Shown here in pieces: positions 1-9,843 of a DNA stretch of 64,000 nt (the stretch's first letter is position 1; every line of letters starts with the position of its first letter). The stretch is from Saprospiraceae bacterium (GTDB lineage: Bacteria > Bacteroidota > Bacteroidia > Chitinophagales > Saprospiraceae), in the NCBI GenBank assembly GCA_958295895.1, contig CATQHI010000003.1:372001-436000 (forward strand), read 5' to 3'. Position numbers and translations under genes: made by a program. A model generated the notes under the pieces. That model made no database searches, had not been told where the DNA came from, and was given only the letters and a program-made list of their open reading frames with translations.

Positions 1-121
1 TGCAGGGGGGAATGGGAATGCGTCACGTACGGTGGGCCAACACGGCGGGGGGGCTCAACCAATGTTGGTAGCCTCGCGTTTAAGTGTCGTGCGATTTGCA
101 CAAAACTTAAACTATAGCACA

Positions 122-448
122 ATGGCATTCCAACTCACCGACGGCAACTTCCAGCAGGAGGTCCTCGAAAAGAAGGGCATTGCACTGGTCGACTTCTGGG
201 CCGAATGGTGTGGTCCCTGCAAAATGATCGGCCCCGTGGTCGAGGAGCTCTCCAAGGACTACGACGGCAAAGCGTTGATCGCCAAGGTAGACGTAGACGA
301 AAACGCCGAGCTTACCCAGCGGTACGGCGTGCGTAATATTCCCACCATCCTGATCCTCAAGGACGGAGAGGTGGTCGACAAGCACGTAGGCTTCGCCACT
401 AAGGAGGCCCTGGCCCAAAAGATTGAGGCTCAACTGCAGGCAGCCTAG
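122..448 (+). CDS. trxA: Thioredoxin
   Basis: A 108-residue classical thioredoxin that reduces protein disulfides in the cytoplasm, normally recharged by thioredoxin reductase (a trxB gene lies at 30328-31269). The active site WCGPC is visible, with Cys30 and Cys33. The downstream cis-Pro motif (NIPT) and the GEVVDKHVG strand-turn region are also typical. I chose the ATG at 122 because the protein from there has normal thioredoxin length and begins with the usual MAFQLTD-like strand. An upstream in-frame ATG at 32 would add 30 residues without family resemblance. The gene is followed at once by a strong terminator hairpin, so it is probably monocistronic. Confidence 0.95.
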   Translation: MAFQLTDGNFQQEVLEKKGIALVDFWAEWCGPCKMIGPVVEELSKDYDGKALIAKVDVDENAELTQRYGVRNIPTILILKDGEVVDKHVGFATKEALAQKIEAQLQAA

Positions 449-468
449 GTCGCCCATCCGCTAAATAC

Positions 469-507
469 GAAGCCCCGGCACTCGTCCAGTGTCGGGGCTT
501 CGTTGTT
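469..507 (+). terminator. Rho-independent terminator after thioredoxin
   Basis: A 14-bp inverted repeat (gaagccccggcact / agtgtcggggcttc, one G-T pair) with a 5-base loop is followed by gttgtt. It lies 20 bases after the trxA stop and before the sdhC promoter. Confidence 0.8.
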
Positions 508-582
508 ATATGGATGTGATCTAAATAGCCCGCCCTCCGGGCCCCTGCGGGCAACCAGTCCGGTGGTATAGCGATTTACTAG

Positions 583-590
583 TAGCTTTG
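583..590 (+). promoter_or_regulatory. -7 box (TAGCTTTG) of the sdh operon
   Basis: An exact match to the Bacteroidota -7 consensus TAnnTTTG, 30 bases before the sdhC ATG and downstream of the trxA terminator. I see no convincing -33 TTG. Confidence 0.6.
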
Positions 591-620
591 CTTTCCTTCT
601 ACAAAATATAGTTTTAGCGC

Positions 621-1364
621 ATGGCTTCAAGCACCGCAACTCGCAGCGTTTCGCAAATCGGTTGGATGGGTAGGTTCCTATCCAGCAGCATCGGCCAGAA
701 GGTGATCATGTCGCTGACCGGGCTGTTTCTGATCACCTTTTTGGTGGTCCACCTGATCGGTAACCTGCAGCTCATCATGGCCAACGACGAGGGCTACAGC
801 TTTAATACCTACGCCTACTTTATGACCAATAACCCGGTCATTAAGCTTACCTCCTACGGGCTGTACGCCTTCATCCTACTGCACGCCATTCAGGGGACCT
901 ACCTCTGGATTCAGAACAAAAAGGCCCGTGGTACCGTGGATTACGCCGTCAAGCGCTACCGCACGGCCGGCGAGAGCAAGAACTCGATTTACATGGGCTC
1001 CCTGGGGCTGGTGATTCTGGCCTTCATCATTGTCCATATGGTGCAGTTCTGGGCCCAGATGCACTTTACCGACAACATCGGTGCCTTTACCGCCGAAGGG
1101 TATGCGGATGCCAAAGACCTCTACGCGCTGGTGAGTCAGACCTACGAAAATCCGTGGATCGTGCTTTTCTACGTCGCCTCGATGGTATTCATTGCCTTTC
1201 ACCTCTGGCACGGTTTCCGCTCCGCCTTTCAAACCCTGGGGCTCAACCACAAAAAGTACACCCCCTTCATCAAGGCCCTGGGCTGGACCTACGCCGTGCT
1301 CGTGCCGTTTGGCTTTGCGGTTATCCCCGTGATCATGTACCTGCGCCACGAGGGCGTACTCTAA
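621..1364 (+). CDS. sdhC: Succinate dehydrogenase cytochrome b subunit (b558 family)
   Basis: This is the membrane anchor of complex II (succinate:menaquinone oxidoreductase), 247 residues long. Five hydrophobic segments are visible, starting around residues 24-45 ([20 protein letters not shown]), with histidines inside or beside them that can ligate b-type haem. The length and the order sdhC-sdhA-sdhB fit the single-anchor, di-haem b558 type common in Bacteroidota and Bacillus. It opens the operon, with sdhA starting 35 bases downstream. The start is the first ATG after the promoter box at 583-590. Confidence 0.93.
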   Translation: MASSTATRSVSQIGWMGRFLSSSIGQKVIMSLTGLFLITFLVVHLIGNLQLIMANDEGYSFNTYAYFMTNNPVIKLTSYGLYAFILLHAIQGTYLWIQNKKARGTVDYAVKRYRTAGESKNSIYMGSLGLVILAFIIVHMVQFWAQMHFTDNIGAFTAEGYADAKDLYALVSQTYENPWIVLFYVASMVFIAFHLWHGFRSAFQTLGLNHKKYTPFIKALGWTYAVLVPFGFAVIPVIMYLRHEGVL

Positions 1365-1399
1365 ATTCACCTTCCCTACCCCCCCCAACCCACCGATAC

Positions 1400-3400
1400 A
1401 TGCCCTTTCAGCCTAACGTCCCACCGGGTGAGCTTTCCGAAAAATGGAAGCAGTACCGCTCGTCCATGCCCCTGGTGGCGCCCAACAATAAGCGCCGTCT
1501 GGAGGTCATTATCGTCGGTACCGGACTGGCCGGAGGTGCCGCCGCCGCTACCTTCGGAGAGCTGGGCTACAACGTCAAGGTATTCACCTTCCACGATAGC
1601 CCCCGCCGCGCCCACTCCATCGCCGCTCAGGGGGGTATCAACGCCGCCAAGAACTACCAAAACGATGGGGGACAGCGTCTACCGCCTGTTCTACGACACC
1701 ATCAAGGGGCGGTGATTACCGTAGCCGCGAGGGCCAACGTGCACCGGCTGGCCGAAGTCAGTGTCAACATCATCGACCAGGCCGTAGCGCAGGGCGTACC
1801 CTTTGCCCGCGACTACGGTGGACTACTTCAGAACCGTTCCTTCGGCGGCGTACAGGTGTCGCGTACGTTCTACGCCCGTGGCCAGACCGGTCAGCAACTC
1901 CTACTCGGTGCCTACCAGTCGCTCTCGCGCCAGATCAGCCTGGGTAACGTCCAACTCTTCAACCGCCACGAGATGATCGACCTGGTAATGGAAGACGGCA
2001 AGGCCCCGCGGCATCATCGCCCGCAATCTCCTCACCGGTGAGACCGAGCGTCACGCCGCCCACGCCGTCGTGCTGGGTACCGGGGGGCTACGGCAACGTC
2101 TTCTACCTATCGACCAACGCCATGAACTCCAACGGCTCGGCGGCCTGGCGCGCGGTCAAGCAGGGGGGCTTACATGGCAAACCCCTGCTTCACACAGATC
2201 CACCCCACCTGCATTCCGGTCAGCGGTGAGTACCAGTCGAAGCTGACCCTGATGTCGGAGTCGCTGCGTAACGACGGCCGTGTGTGGGTACCGAAAAAGC
2301 AGGACGATGCCGCCGCCATCCGCGAGGGCAAGAAGACCGGACTCGAAATTCCCGAGGCCGACCGTGATTACTACCTCGAGCGCCGCTATCCAGCCTTCGG
2401 TAACCTCGTACCGCGCGACGTTGCCAGCCGCGCCGCCAAGACTGCCTGCGATGAAGGACTCGGCGTGAGCCCCACCGGCCTGGCGGTCTACCTCGACTTC
2501 GACGCTGCCATTGAACGCTACGGTAAGTCCCGGGCGCACAGCCTGAACGAGTATAATGCCGACGACATGCGCATCCGCGAACTGGGCGTCGGCGTGATCG
2601 AGGAGAAGTACGGCAACCTCTTCGAGATGTACGAAAAAATCACCGGTGAGGACCCCTACGTGATGCCGATGAAGATCTACCCCGCCGTCCACTATACCAT
2701 GGGCGGGCTCTGGGTGGACTACAACCTACAGACAAATATTCCCGGCCTGTTCGCTATCGGGGAGGCTAACTTCAGCGATCACGGCGCTAACCGCCTCGGG
2801 GCTTCCGCGCTGATGCAGGGACTGGCCGACGGTTACTTTGTCCTCCCCTACACCATCGGCACTTTTCTGTCCCAGGAAATCCGCAATCCCAAAGTCGACC
2901 CCGAAGGTCCCGCCTTTAAGGAGCAGGAAGCTAGGTCCCAGGCCCGCATCGACAAGATTATGGGGATCAACGGAACGAAGTCCGCCGAGACCTTCCACCG
3001 CGAGCTCGGCAAGATCATGTGGGAGTACTGCGGCATGGCCCGCAACGCCGAGGGCCTGCAGAAGGGCCGGCGGATGATCCGCGAGCTCCGCGAGGAGTTT
3101 TGGTCCAATGTATACGTGCCCGGACGGATCAAGGAATACAACCCCGAGCTCGAAAAGGCCCTACGCGTGGCCGACTTCCTGGAGCTCGGCGAGCTGATGA
3201 TGCTGGATGCCCTGGACCGCAACGAAAGCTGCGGCGGCCACTTCCGCGAGGAGTACCAGAGCGAGGAGGGCGAGGCCCTGCGGCGCGACGACGAGTACGC
3301 CTACGTCAGTGCCTGGGAGTGGGACGACAAAGATCCCATCCTACACAAGGAAGAACTCATTTTCGAAAACGTGGAGCTGAAAACCAGGTCCTACAAATAA
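1400..3400 (+). CDS. sdhA: Succinate dehydrogenase flavoprotein subunit, frameshifted in this sequence
   Basis: This is the catalytic FAD subunit of complex II. The protein begins [16 protein letters not shown] and shows the dinucleotide-binding [11 protein letters not shown] and the [15 protein letters not shown] flavinylation region. It continues to a conserved C-terminus with a stop at 3400. The coding path changes frame six times, each explained by one surplus base in a run: G5 at 1667-1671, G4 at 1706-1709, G3 at 1731-1733, C4 at 2004-2007, G6 at 2082-2087 and G6 at 2163-2168. Removing one base at each restores a continuous flavoprotein of about 664 residues. The first three and the last three insertions each sum to +3. 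Because the residues remain conserved between the breaks, I judge these to be sequencing errors in an intact essential gene. The 2174-3400 segment is uninterrupted. Confidence 0.9.
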
Positions 3401-3407
3401 TCCGGTC

Positions 3408-4177
3408 ATGGATAATATGAAACTGAAACTCAAGGTCTGGCGCCAGGGCGGCAAGTACGCCAAGGGTCAGTTCGTGACCTACGACCTAGATGGGGTAAAC
3501 GACCACATGTCTTTTCTCGAAATGCTGGACGTGCTCAACGAAAAGCTCATCAACCTCAAGGAAGACCCCATCGCCTTCGAGCACGACTGCCGCGAGGGCA
3601 TCTGTGGTACCTGCTCGCTGGTCATCAATGGCTACGCCCACGGTCCGATGCAGCAAACTACGGCCTGTCAGTTGCACATGCGCCACTTCCGCGACGGCGA
3701 GACGATCACCATCGAGCCCTGGCGCTCACGGGCCCTTTCCCATCGTGAAGGACCTGGTCGTCAACCGCGATGCCTTTGATCGCATCATCCAGGCCGGTGG
3801 CTACATCAGCGTCGATACCGGTCAGGCCCAGGACGGCAACGCCATCCCCATCGAGAAGGGACCAGGCCAGCCACGCCTTCGATGCGGCTACCTGTATCGG
3901 CTGCGGAGCCTGCGTGGCGGCCTGCCCCAATGCGAGTGCCATGCTCTTCACGGCCGCCAAGGTGAGCCACCTGGCACAAATTCCTCAGGGCAAGGTCGAG
4001 GCCGCCAGCCGCGTACAGCGTATGATCGCCCAGCACGATGCCGAGGGGTTCGGTCGCTGCTCGAATATCACCGCCTGCGAGGCGCAGTGCCCCAAGGCCA
4101 TTTCCGTAGAGCACATCGCGCGGCTCAACCGCCAGTACATCGGTGCTAGCCTGGGTAGCGAGAAGGTCGAAATCTAG
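3408..4177 (+). CDS. sdhB: Succinate dehydrogenase iron-sulfur subunit, frameshifted in this sequence
   Basis: This subunit carries electrons from SdhA to the membrane anchor. The 2Fe-2S motif is visible near [11 protein letters not shown] with a later Cys (TTACQ). The 4Fe-4S/3Fe-4S cysteines are in [12 protein letters not shown] and in [13 protein letters not shown]. Two single-base surpluses break the frame: C3 at 3733-3735 (expected [14 protein letters not shown]) and G3 at 3858-3860 (expected [14 protein letters not shown]). Corrected, the protein is about 255 residues, normal for the Bacteroidota family. It starts 7 bases after the sdhA stop and closes the sdhCAB operon. A truncated product is possible in principle, but the continuing conservation argues for base-calling error. 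Confidence 0.9.
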
Positions 4178-4231
4178 GACTACGACTTCCCCGCGGTCGC
4201 CTTTGGCTACCTTGGTGCTAAAGACCGATCC

Positions 4232-6180
4232 ATGCGCTACTGCTACCTGGCCTATCTACTCCTTGCCTCATTTATAGCTAGCGCTCAGGCGGACATCCGG
4301 ACATCTACAACGATGATCCCATGCAGAGGCTACCGCTGGGGGTAGAGCACTCCGAGTACATTATCCGCGAGCCCGTAGGGCTGGAGAAGGTCACCGTACC
4401 CCGGGTAGAGCCACTTAACTGGTGGACCGGCATGCAGTCGCCGGAGCTAGAGCTGCTGGTGTACGATCGTAACGTGGCCGCTTATACTAACGCAGAGGTG
4501 GCTTATCCCGGTGTCCGCGTCGTCTATGTCCAACGGGAAGCGAACCCTAACTACCTCTTTATCGGATTACAGATCGGACCGGGCGCCGCGCCGGGCAGTT
4601 TTCCGATTACACTTACCGGCGAGGATAGTAGCCGCACCATAGACTACGCGCTACTTCCCCACCCCCGCAATACTCAGGGGCGCAGCAAGCTCAGCCAGGC
4701 TGATTTTATGTACCTGATCATGCCCGACCGCTTCGCCAACGGCGACCCTACGAACGATACCGTCGCGGGTATGGCGCAGACCGGCACCAACCGCAACAAG
4801 ATCTTTTTTCGCCACGGCGGCGATCTGGCCGGCGTAGCGCAGCACCTCGACTATTTGCAGGACCTCGGCGTCACCGCCCTGTGGCTCAATCCCGTGCTCG
4901 AAAACGACCAACCCTATGAGAGTTACCACGGCTACGCCATCACGGACCACTACCGCATCGACCGGCGTTTCGGCTCCAATGAGGCGTATCGCCGGCTGGT
5001 CGAGGCCGCCCACCAGCGGGGTATCAAGGTCATTATGGACGTTATTTTCAATCACGTTGGCGACCGACACTACCAAATTCTCGATCTCCCCAGCACGGAC
5101 TGGATCCACCAGTGGCCGGAATACACCCAGACGACCTACCGGGCCACCACCCTGCTCGATCCCCACGTGAGCGACTACGACCGCCGCCGGATGACCGACG
5201 GCTGGTTCGATAAACACATGCCCGATCTCAATCAGCAAAATCCCCATCTGGCCCGCTACCTGATCCAGAACAGCCTCTGGTGGACGCTCTACAGTGGCCA
5301 GGACGGATTCCGCATCGACACCTATTCCTACCCCGATCCCAATTTTATGGCCGAGTGGAACCGCCGCCTGTTGGAGGAAAGCCCCGACCTGGGCATCTTC
5401 GGCGAAACGTGGGTACACGGCCCCGCCGTACAGGCCTACTTCGCCGGCGGCCGCGGCATCCACCAGGATTTCGACACCCACCTGCCCGGGGTCACCGACT
5501 TTCAACTCTACTACGCCATCCATGAGGCCCTGAACACGGAGCCCGGTTGGACCGACGGCGTACTTAGGCTGTACTATACCCTGGCGCAGGACTACCTCTA
5601 CGCCAAGCCCGAAAACAACGTCACCTTTCTCGACAATCACGACATCGCGCGGCTATTCACCAGCCTGGGACAGGATACCACGAAAATGAAGTCCGCCCTT
5701 ACCCTGCTGCTAACCCTACGTGGCATCCCCATGATTACCTACGGCACGGAGCTTGCCTTCGAGGGCTCCGGGGGCGGCTTCGGCGAGGGGGGGCGCATTG
5801 ACTTCCGCGGCGGCTTTGCCGGCGACACGGCCACCCTCTTCGACGCTGGTAACCGTACCGCTACAGAGTCGGCCATCTTCCGGCACCTGCGCGACCTGGC
5901 CCACTACCGAAAAACTAGCAAGGCACTTACCGAGGGCAGCCTCACCCAGTTTGTGCCGGTGGATGGTATCTACGTTTACTTCCGCCAGGCCGGTGACGAG
6001 CAACTGATGGTAGTGTTCAACGGCAACAGCGAGGCGCGCGAGGCGATCGATCTCAGTCCGTACGCAGGACGGTTGGCCGGCTACACCTTGGGCAAGCTTA
6101 TCACTCAGTCTATGCAACCCATTGATTTACAACGCGTCAGCCTTGCCGGTAAGGAAGTAGTAGTGATCCAACTCGAGTAA
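4232..6180 (+). CDS. Exported GH13 alpha-amylase family protein (cyclomaltodextrinase/neopullulanase type)
   Basis: This is a retaining alpha-glucan hydrolase. The uninterrupted frame 4321-6180 encodes 619 residues with an N-terminal starch-binding-like domain (EPLNWWTGM) and a GH13 barrel. GH13 motifs in order are DVIFNH, the subfamily MPDLN signature, FRIDTYS (nucleophile Asp333 counted from 4321), GETW (acid/base Glu362) and FLDNHD (Asp438). A signal peptide (MRYCYLAYLLLASFIASAQA) is encoded from 4232 in the neighbouring frame. It joins the main frame if one base is missing near 4290-4297, giving AQADHPDIYNDDPMQ. I therefore place the start at 4232. If the sequence is correct as given, the protein starts at 4321 without an export signal. 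Likely role: periplasmic or surface degradation of starch or cyclodextrins, as in SusA-like enzymes. No susCD pair is adjacent. Confidence 0.85.
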
Positions 6181-6185
6181 GCCGC

Positions 6186-7121
6186 TTACTGTACCTTGAA
6201 GTTATAGGAGATGCGTCCGCACTGCTCGGCGGGAGCTAGGGTATTGGCCGCAAAGCGCCACTGCCGGGCATTCTTGATGGCGGCGGCCACCAGACTGGGA
6301 TCGGCCGTCGTACTGCCGTTCTGAGTGTAGTTGGCCTTGGTTATTTGTCCGTCGGGATTGACGCACACGTCCACTACCACGACCCCGGAGGCCTGGGAGT
6401 TCTCCCGTACGGGGGGAGAGGCTAGCACGCCCCGGCCCCCCAGACCGCCACTGACGCGTCCGCTACCGGTAGAGATACCGCTGAGGCGGTCGGCGTTGGG
6501 GTCGCCATCGTCCACGCCCTGGTTTCCGGGCTTACCGGTGTTGCCGTTACCACTTCCGGTACCGAAGGCGCCTCCGAGTTGTCCCTTGAGGGCATCGGCT
6601 TCGGCCTGCCGTTTGCGCTCGGCTTCGGCTTCGGCGCGGCGGGCGGCCTCGGCGGCATCGGCCTGGCGCTGGCGTTCGGCGGCTTCGGCCTGTTCGCGGC
6701 GGCGTTGTTCGGCGGCCTCCTGTTGCTCGCGGCGGCGCTCGGCCTGCCGTTCGGCTTCCTCGCGGGCCTTTTGCTTGCGCAGCGCGATGGCGGCGGGGTC
6801 TTCGGTTACGACGACCTCGCGTTGCTGTGGCTTGGGCTCGGGCACGGCGATGGGCGGAGGGGGCGGGGCCGCGGGTACGGGCGGCGTGGGTTCGGGCACC
6901 GGATCGGGCCGCGGTGTAGTGGGCGCCGCGGCATTATCATCCCCCTGCCCCGTATCCACGAAACCAAGGTTGACCAGAATACCGGGTTGACCGGGCGGCG
7001 GGTTTTGGTAAGAAAATAGCTTAGCGATCAGTAACATAATCACCAAGACCAGTGCGACGAAGGCGGCAATCTTACCTACCCGGTCGCCCCGCAGTTCGCT
7101 TTCGCTGAGTGTCGAATCCAT
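6186..7121 (-). CDS. TonB-like energy transducer with TolA-like coiled coil
   Basis: A 311-residue protein with one N-terminal membrane helix (about residues 18-38), a Pro-rich stretch (about 75-100), an Ala/Glu/Arg-rich coiled coil (about 115-180), a Gly/Asn/Asp-rich linker and a C-terminal TonB-like domain (SGVVVVDVCVNPDGQI ... ARQWRF). The architecture suits a cell-envelope-spanning protein that couples inner-membrane energy to an outer-membrane transporter. In Bacteroidota similar proteins follow exbB/exbD genes, but none is in this window, so the motor partners are unknown. It is the last gene of a likely minus-strand operon (M20D, DUF4421, DoxX, this gene). Its stop and the GH13 stop sit inside a short palindrome (GTAAG-CCG-CTTAC, 6177-6189). 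Confidence 0.85.
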   Translation of the reverse strand: MDSTLSESELRGDRVGKIAAFVALVLVIMLLIAKLFSYQNPPPGQPGILVNLGFVDTGQGDDNAAAPTTPRPDPVPEPTPPVPAAPPPPPIAVPEPKPQQREVVVTEDPAAIALRKQKAREEAERQAERRREQQEAAEQRRREQAEAAERQRQADAAEAARRAEAEAERKRQAEADALKGQLGGAFGTGSGNGNTGKPGNQGVDDGDPNADRLSGISTGSGRVSGGLGGRGVLASPPVRENSQASGVVVVDVCVNPDGQITKANYTQNGSTTADPSLVAAAIKNARQWRFAANTLAPAEQCGRISYNFKVQ

Positions 7122-7175
7122 AGCATCGTATCATTTGCGCTCGGTAACCACAACCGTGCTACGGCGCGCTTTATT

Positions 7176-7547
7176 TTATTGCACCTGCGGCCCCGCCCCG
7201 TATGCTCTGGCCGTATGGTAGAGCCAGGCGATCAGCACAACCTGCAGGAGGAGCCGAAAGATAGCGATGACTTTGCTACCGATGACCGGGCGGGCGCGGG
7301 CCAGGTCGATGACGTGTAGGGGCAGAAAGACGAGCATCAGCGCGGCTGCGGCGTACAGACTGAGCTGGCGGGTGGCGGGAATGAATAGCCCGATGCCGAT
7401 GAGGAGTTCCGCCAGTCCGCCCGCTGCGTTGGCCAGCGACTTAGGGAACCAGTCGGGCATGAAGGGGTGGTAGAACTGCGGATTAATGAAATGATAAAGT
7501 CCGGCCAGGAGCAGTACGGCGGCAAAAACATAAACGAGTACGTACAT
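7176..7547 (-). CDS. DoxX-family membrane protein
   Basis: A 123-residue protein with four predicted membrane helices. It has features of small DoxX/DoxD-like proteins: an N-terminal LLAGLYHFINP segment, a GGLAELLIGIGL second helix and a conserved FLPLHVIDLA segment. The biochemical role of this branch is not established. The start at 7547 (MYVLVYVF) was chosen because upstream in-frame residues are unrelated and overlap DUF4421. It lies 7 bases after the DUF4421 stop, consistent with one transcript. Confidence 0.8.
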   Translation of the reverse strand: MYVLVYVFAAVLLLAGLYHFINPQFYHPFMPDWFPKSLANAAGGLAELLIGIGLFIPATRQLSLYAAAALMLVFLPLHVIDLARARPVIGSKVIAIFRLLLQVVLIAWLYHTARAYGAGPQVQ

Positions 7548-7554
7548 GGCGGAC

Positions 7555-8515
7555 CTATTTATCGACGCCCAGCCGGCGGCCGATGACGAGCTCGAGTTGG
7601 GTTTCGCTGACGCGGGTATCAAAGCTGTCGCTCTCATCGATACTCGGCAGGTAAGCCGCAATAATGGAAGCATAGACCTTGTGACCGTTTGCCCCAAAGG
7701 CCAGCCGACTCCGTACCCGGGCGCTCAGGCGCACGCGCTCGATCTCGCGGTCGCTACCCAGTGGATCGTAGTCGATAAAAGCGCAGCTCCGGCCCGGCAA
7801 TGACCATGGGCGTAATGAACCAGAAGCGACCGAAAATAAAGGTATACGCATACCCCACACCGGCACCCACCTTGGTTTGGGCGAAGCGATTGATGTCGGT
7901 AGTGCCTACGTCGCGCAGCGGCAGGCGGAGACTGTCGGCGGTAAGTACCTGCCGGGCCACGGCCCCACCGACCAGGAGAGAGCCGGCACTCCTAAGCTGT
8001 CGATTCCGTACCCGGAAGCTGGAACGCAGGCTGAAGCGGTCGGAATTGAGAATGCGGAAGCCGTACAGCAGCGCATTGATGAAGCGGATATCTTTTTGGA
8101 ACACCGGCTCCTCGCCTACCATATCGCGCTCGAAGCCGGTGGTACGGCGCACGTTCAGGTTACCGTATACTTTATCGCGGTACACCTGTAAATTGACTCC
8201 CAACGATTTGGCATCCCCCAGGTCGGAGCCGGTACCCAGATCGCTAACGGGGATACTGAAGGTGTACCCCAACCACTTGTACCTGCCCCCCAGGCGGAGG
8301 TCAAGACTGCGGTTGGTGAAGTTGAGTTGTTCCTGATCGGCCACCGAGAACACGGCGGAGTTATCCCGGTAGCGCAGCCCGCCGTTGATGCGGCTGTAGT
8401 TGCCGAAGGTTTCTACAAAGGTAGAGTCAAGCTGGGCGGCTAGGGGAACACTCAGCAGTAAGGAAACTAGGCTCACTGCTACCCTTACCCACCACCTACT
8501 TACCATTCTGTCCAT
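7555..8515 (-). CDS. DUF4421 family protein, exported, frameshifted in this sequence
   Basis: A protein of about 319 residues of unknown function. An N-terminal signal peptide ends near SVPLAAQ, followed by the DUF4421-like start (LDSTFVETFGNYSRINGGLRYRD when read in pieces) and many alternating beta strands, suggesting a surface or outer-membrane-associated beta protein. The frame starting at 8515 stops at 7754, but the protein clearly continues in the next frame (FIDYDPLGSDREIERVRL ... to 7555). One surplus base in the A4 run at 7777-7780 explains the break. The first 20 bases overlap the end of the upstream M20D gene, implying translational coupling. Confidence 0.75.
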
Positions 8516-9791
8516 TCAGGTAGTCCAACGCTAGATTGGTGTAAAGTTGTACCCCGTAGGTGAGACTGCGTTCGTCGATCACAAAATCCGGGGTGTGGTG
8601 ACCGGGTGCCTCGGCGGGGTCCATCTCGGGATCCATGCCCCCTAGGAACAGGAATAGCGACGGCACCTCCTTGGCGTAGAACGAGAAATCCTCCGCACCG
8701 GTAATGGGGCGGACCAAATGAACATGTTCTTCCCCTACCGTAGCCTGTACGGTGGGCAGCATGCGGGCGGTCATAGCGGGATCGTTGTACGTAACGGGGT
8801 AGCCCTCGTCGATGGATACCTCAGCGCTGGCCCCGCTGCTCTCCGCAATGGAGGTAGCCGTCTGGCGGATCCGTTCGAAGATTTCCTCCTTCATCTCCTC
8901 GTCCAGCGTGCGAATCGTACCGATCAGGGTGACCTCTTCGGGAATGATATTGCTACGTACGCCACCCTCGATTTTACCGACGCTGATCACGGCCGGCTCC
9001 TTGGTCAGCTCGGTCTGTCGGGCTACGATCATCTGGAGGCCCACCACGATCTGGGCGGCGGCGGTAATGGGATCGACACCGGCCCAGGGGGTGGAGCCGT
9101 GGGCCTGTTTACCCTTCACCTCGATACGGAAGCTATTGCTGGCCGCCATGGCCCCGCCTGGTTTGTAATTGACGTGGCCCACGGGGGTCTGGGAATTGAT
9201 GTGGATACCGAAGGCCGCTTCCACGCCGTAATCTTTGAGCACGCCCTCTTCCACCATGAGCTTAGCGCCGCCCTCCTCGCCTTCCGGAGCCCCCTCCTCG
9301 GCGGGCTGAAACAGGAACACGATGGTACCGGGGATACTAGCTTGCTGCGCACTGAGCACCTCGGCCGCTCCCATGAGCATGGCGACGTGGGTATCGTGAC
9401 CGCAGGCGTGCATCACACCTACCTCCTCGCCGCGGTACTCGCCGGTAGCCTTGCTGGCGTAGGGCAGATCGGCGCGCTCGGTTACCGGTAGGGCGTCAAT
9501 GTCGGCACGAAGCGCTACTACCCCTCCGGGCTGCCCACCCCGTAGGATACCCACTACGCCGGTGTGTGCTACGCCCGTGCGCACCTCCAGACCGAGCTGC
9601 TCCAGGTGAGCGGCGATGTACTTGGCAGTTTCGGTCTCGCGGTTGCTGAGCTCGGGGTACTGGTGTACGTGACGGCGCCAGGTAATGACCTCGTCGGCCA
9701 GGGCGTCGGCGCTCTCGGCGGTGGCGGCGTAGTCAGTCTGGGCGCAGAGGGGAAGGGTAATACCCAGCAGAAAAAAGATAAGTAGGCGCAT
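8496..9791 (-). CDS. M20D-family amidohydrolase (N-acyl amino acid/peptide hydrolase), exported
   Basis: A 431-residue metallo-amidohydrolase of the M20D group (hippurate/N-acyl-L-amino-acid hydrolases, carboxypeptidase Ss1-like). A short signal peptide (MRLLIFFLLGITLPLCAQ) suggests a periplasmic location. Metal-site motifs are visible: MHACGHDTH, PAEEG, a FGIHIN histidine and the C-terminal GAEDFSFY with PGHHTPDF. The dimerisation lid segment (KGKQAHGSTPWAGVDPI) is also present. Substrate cannot be told from sequence. It is probably the first gene of a minus-strand operon, with a -7 box TATCTTCG 23 bases upstream. Confidence 0.9.
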   Translation of the reverse strand: MRLLIFFLLGITLPLCAQTDYAATAESADALADEVITWRRHVHQYPELSNRETETAKYIAAHLEQLGLEVRTGVAHTGVVGILRGGQPGGVVALRADIDALPVTERADLPYASKATGEYRGEEVGVMHACGHDTHVAMLMGAAEVLSAQQASIPGTIVFLFQPAEEGAPEGEEGGAKLMVEEGVLKDYGVEAAFGIHINSQTPVGHVNYKPGGAMAASNSFRIEVKGKQAHGSTPWAGVDPITAAAQIVVGLQMIVARQTELTKEPAVISVGKIEGGVRSNIIPEEVTLIGTIRTLDEEMKEEIFERIRQTATSIAESSGASAEVSIDEGYPVTYNDPAMTARMLPTVQATVGEEHVHLVRPITGAEDFSFYAKEVPSLFLFLGGMDPEMDPAEAPGHHTPDFVIDERSLTYGVQLYTNLALDYLNGQNGK

Positions 9792-9814
9792 CGGTAGTCA
9801 TTCGGTTAGGGGAC

Positions 9815-9822
9815 CGAAGATA
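9815..9822 (-). promoter_or_regulatory. -7 box (TATCTTCG) of the M20D operon
   Basis: Minus-strand TATCTTCG, one base from TAnnTTTG and the same variant seen before fmt and tRNA-Ser. It ends 23 bases before the M20D start. Confidence 0.5.
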
Positions 9823-9843
9823 CGGTGCGCCTACCGGCCCACC

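Noticed and set aside
1400-4177. Programmed frameshifting or true pseudogenes in sdhA/sdhB
   Set aside because: Eight events in two adjacent essential genes, each in a short G/C run and each restored by one base, fit base-calling error; no slippery heptamer with a downstream structure is consistently present.
4651-5640. Long open frame of 329 codons opposite the GH13 gene
   Set aside because: It is an antisense shadow of a clearly functional enzyme with all GH13 motifs; low-complexity Val/Gly-rich translation.
6177-6189. Terminator between the GH13 and TonB-like genes
   Set aside because: The 5-bp arms around both stop codons are short and no T-tract follows in either direction.
6331-7019. 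Open frames antisense to the TonB-like gene
   Set aside because: Their Ala/Ser/Arg- or Gly/Leu/Phe-rich products come from the repetitive coiled-coil codons read backwards.
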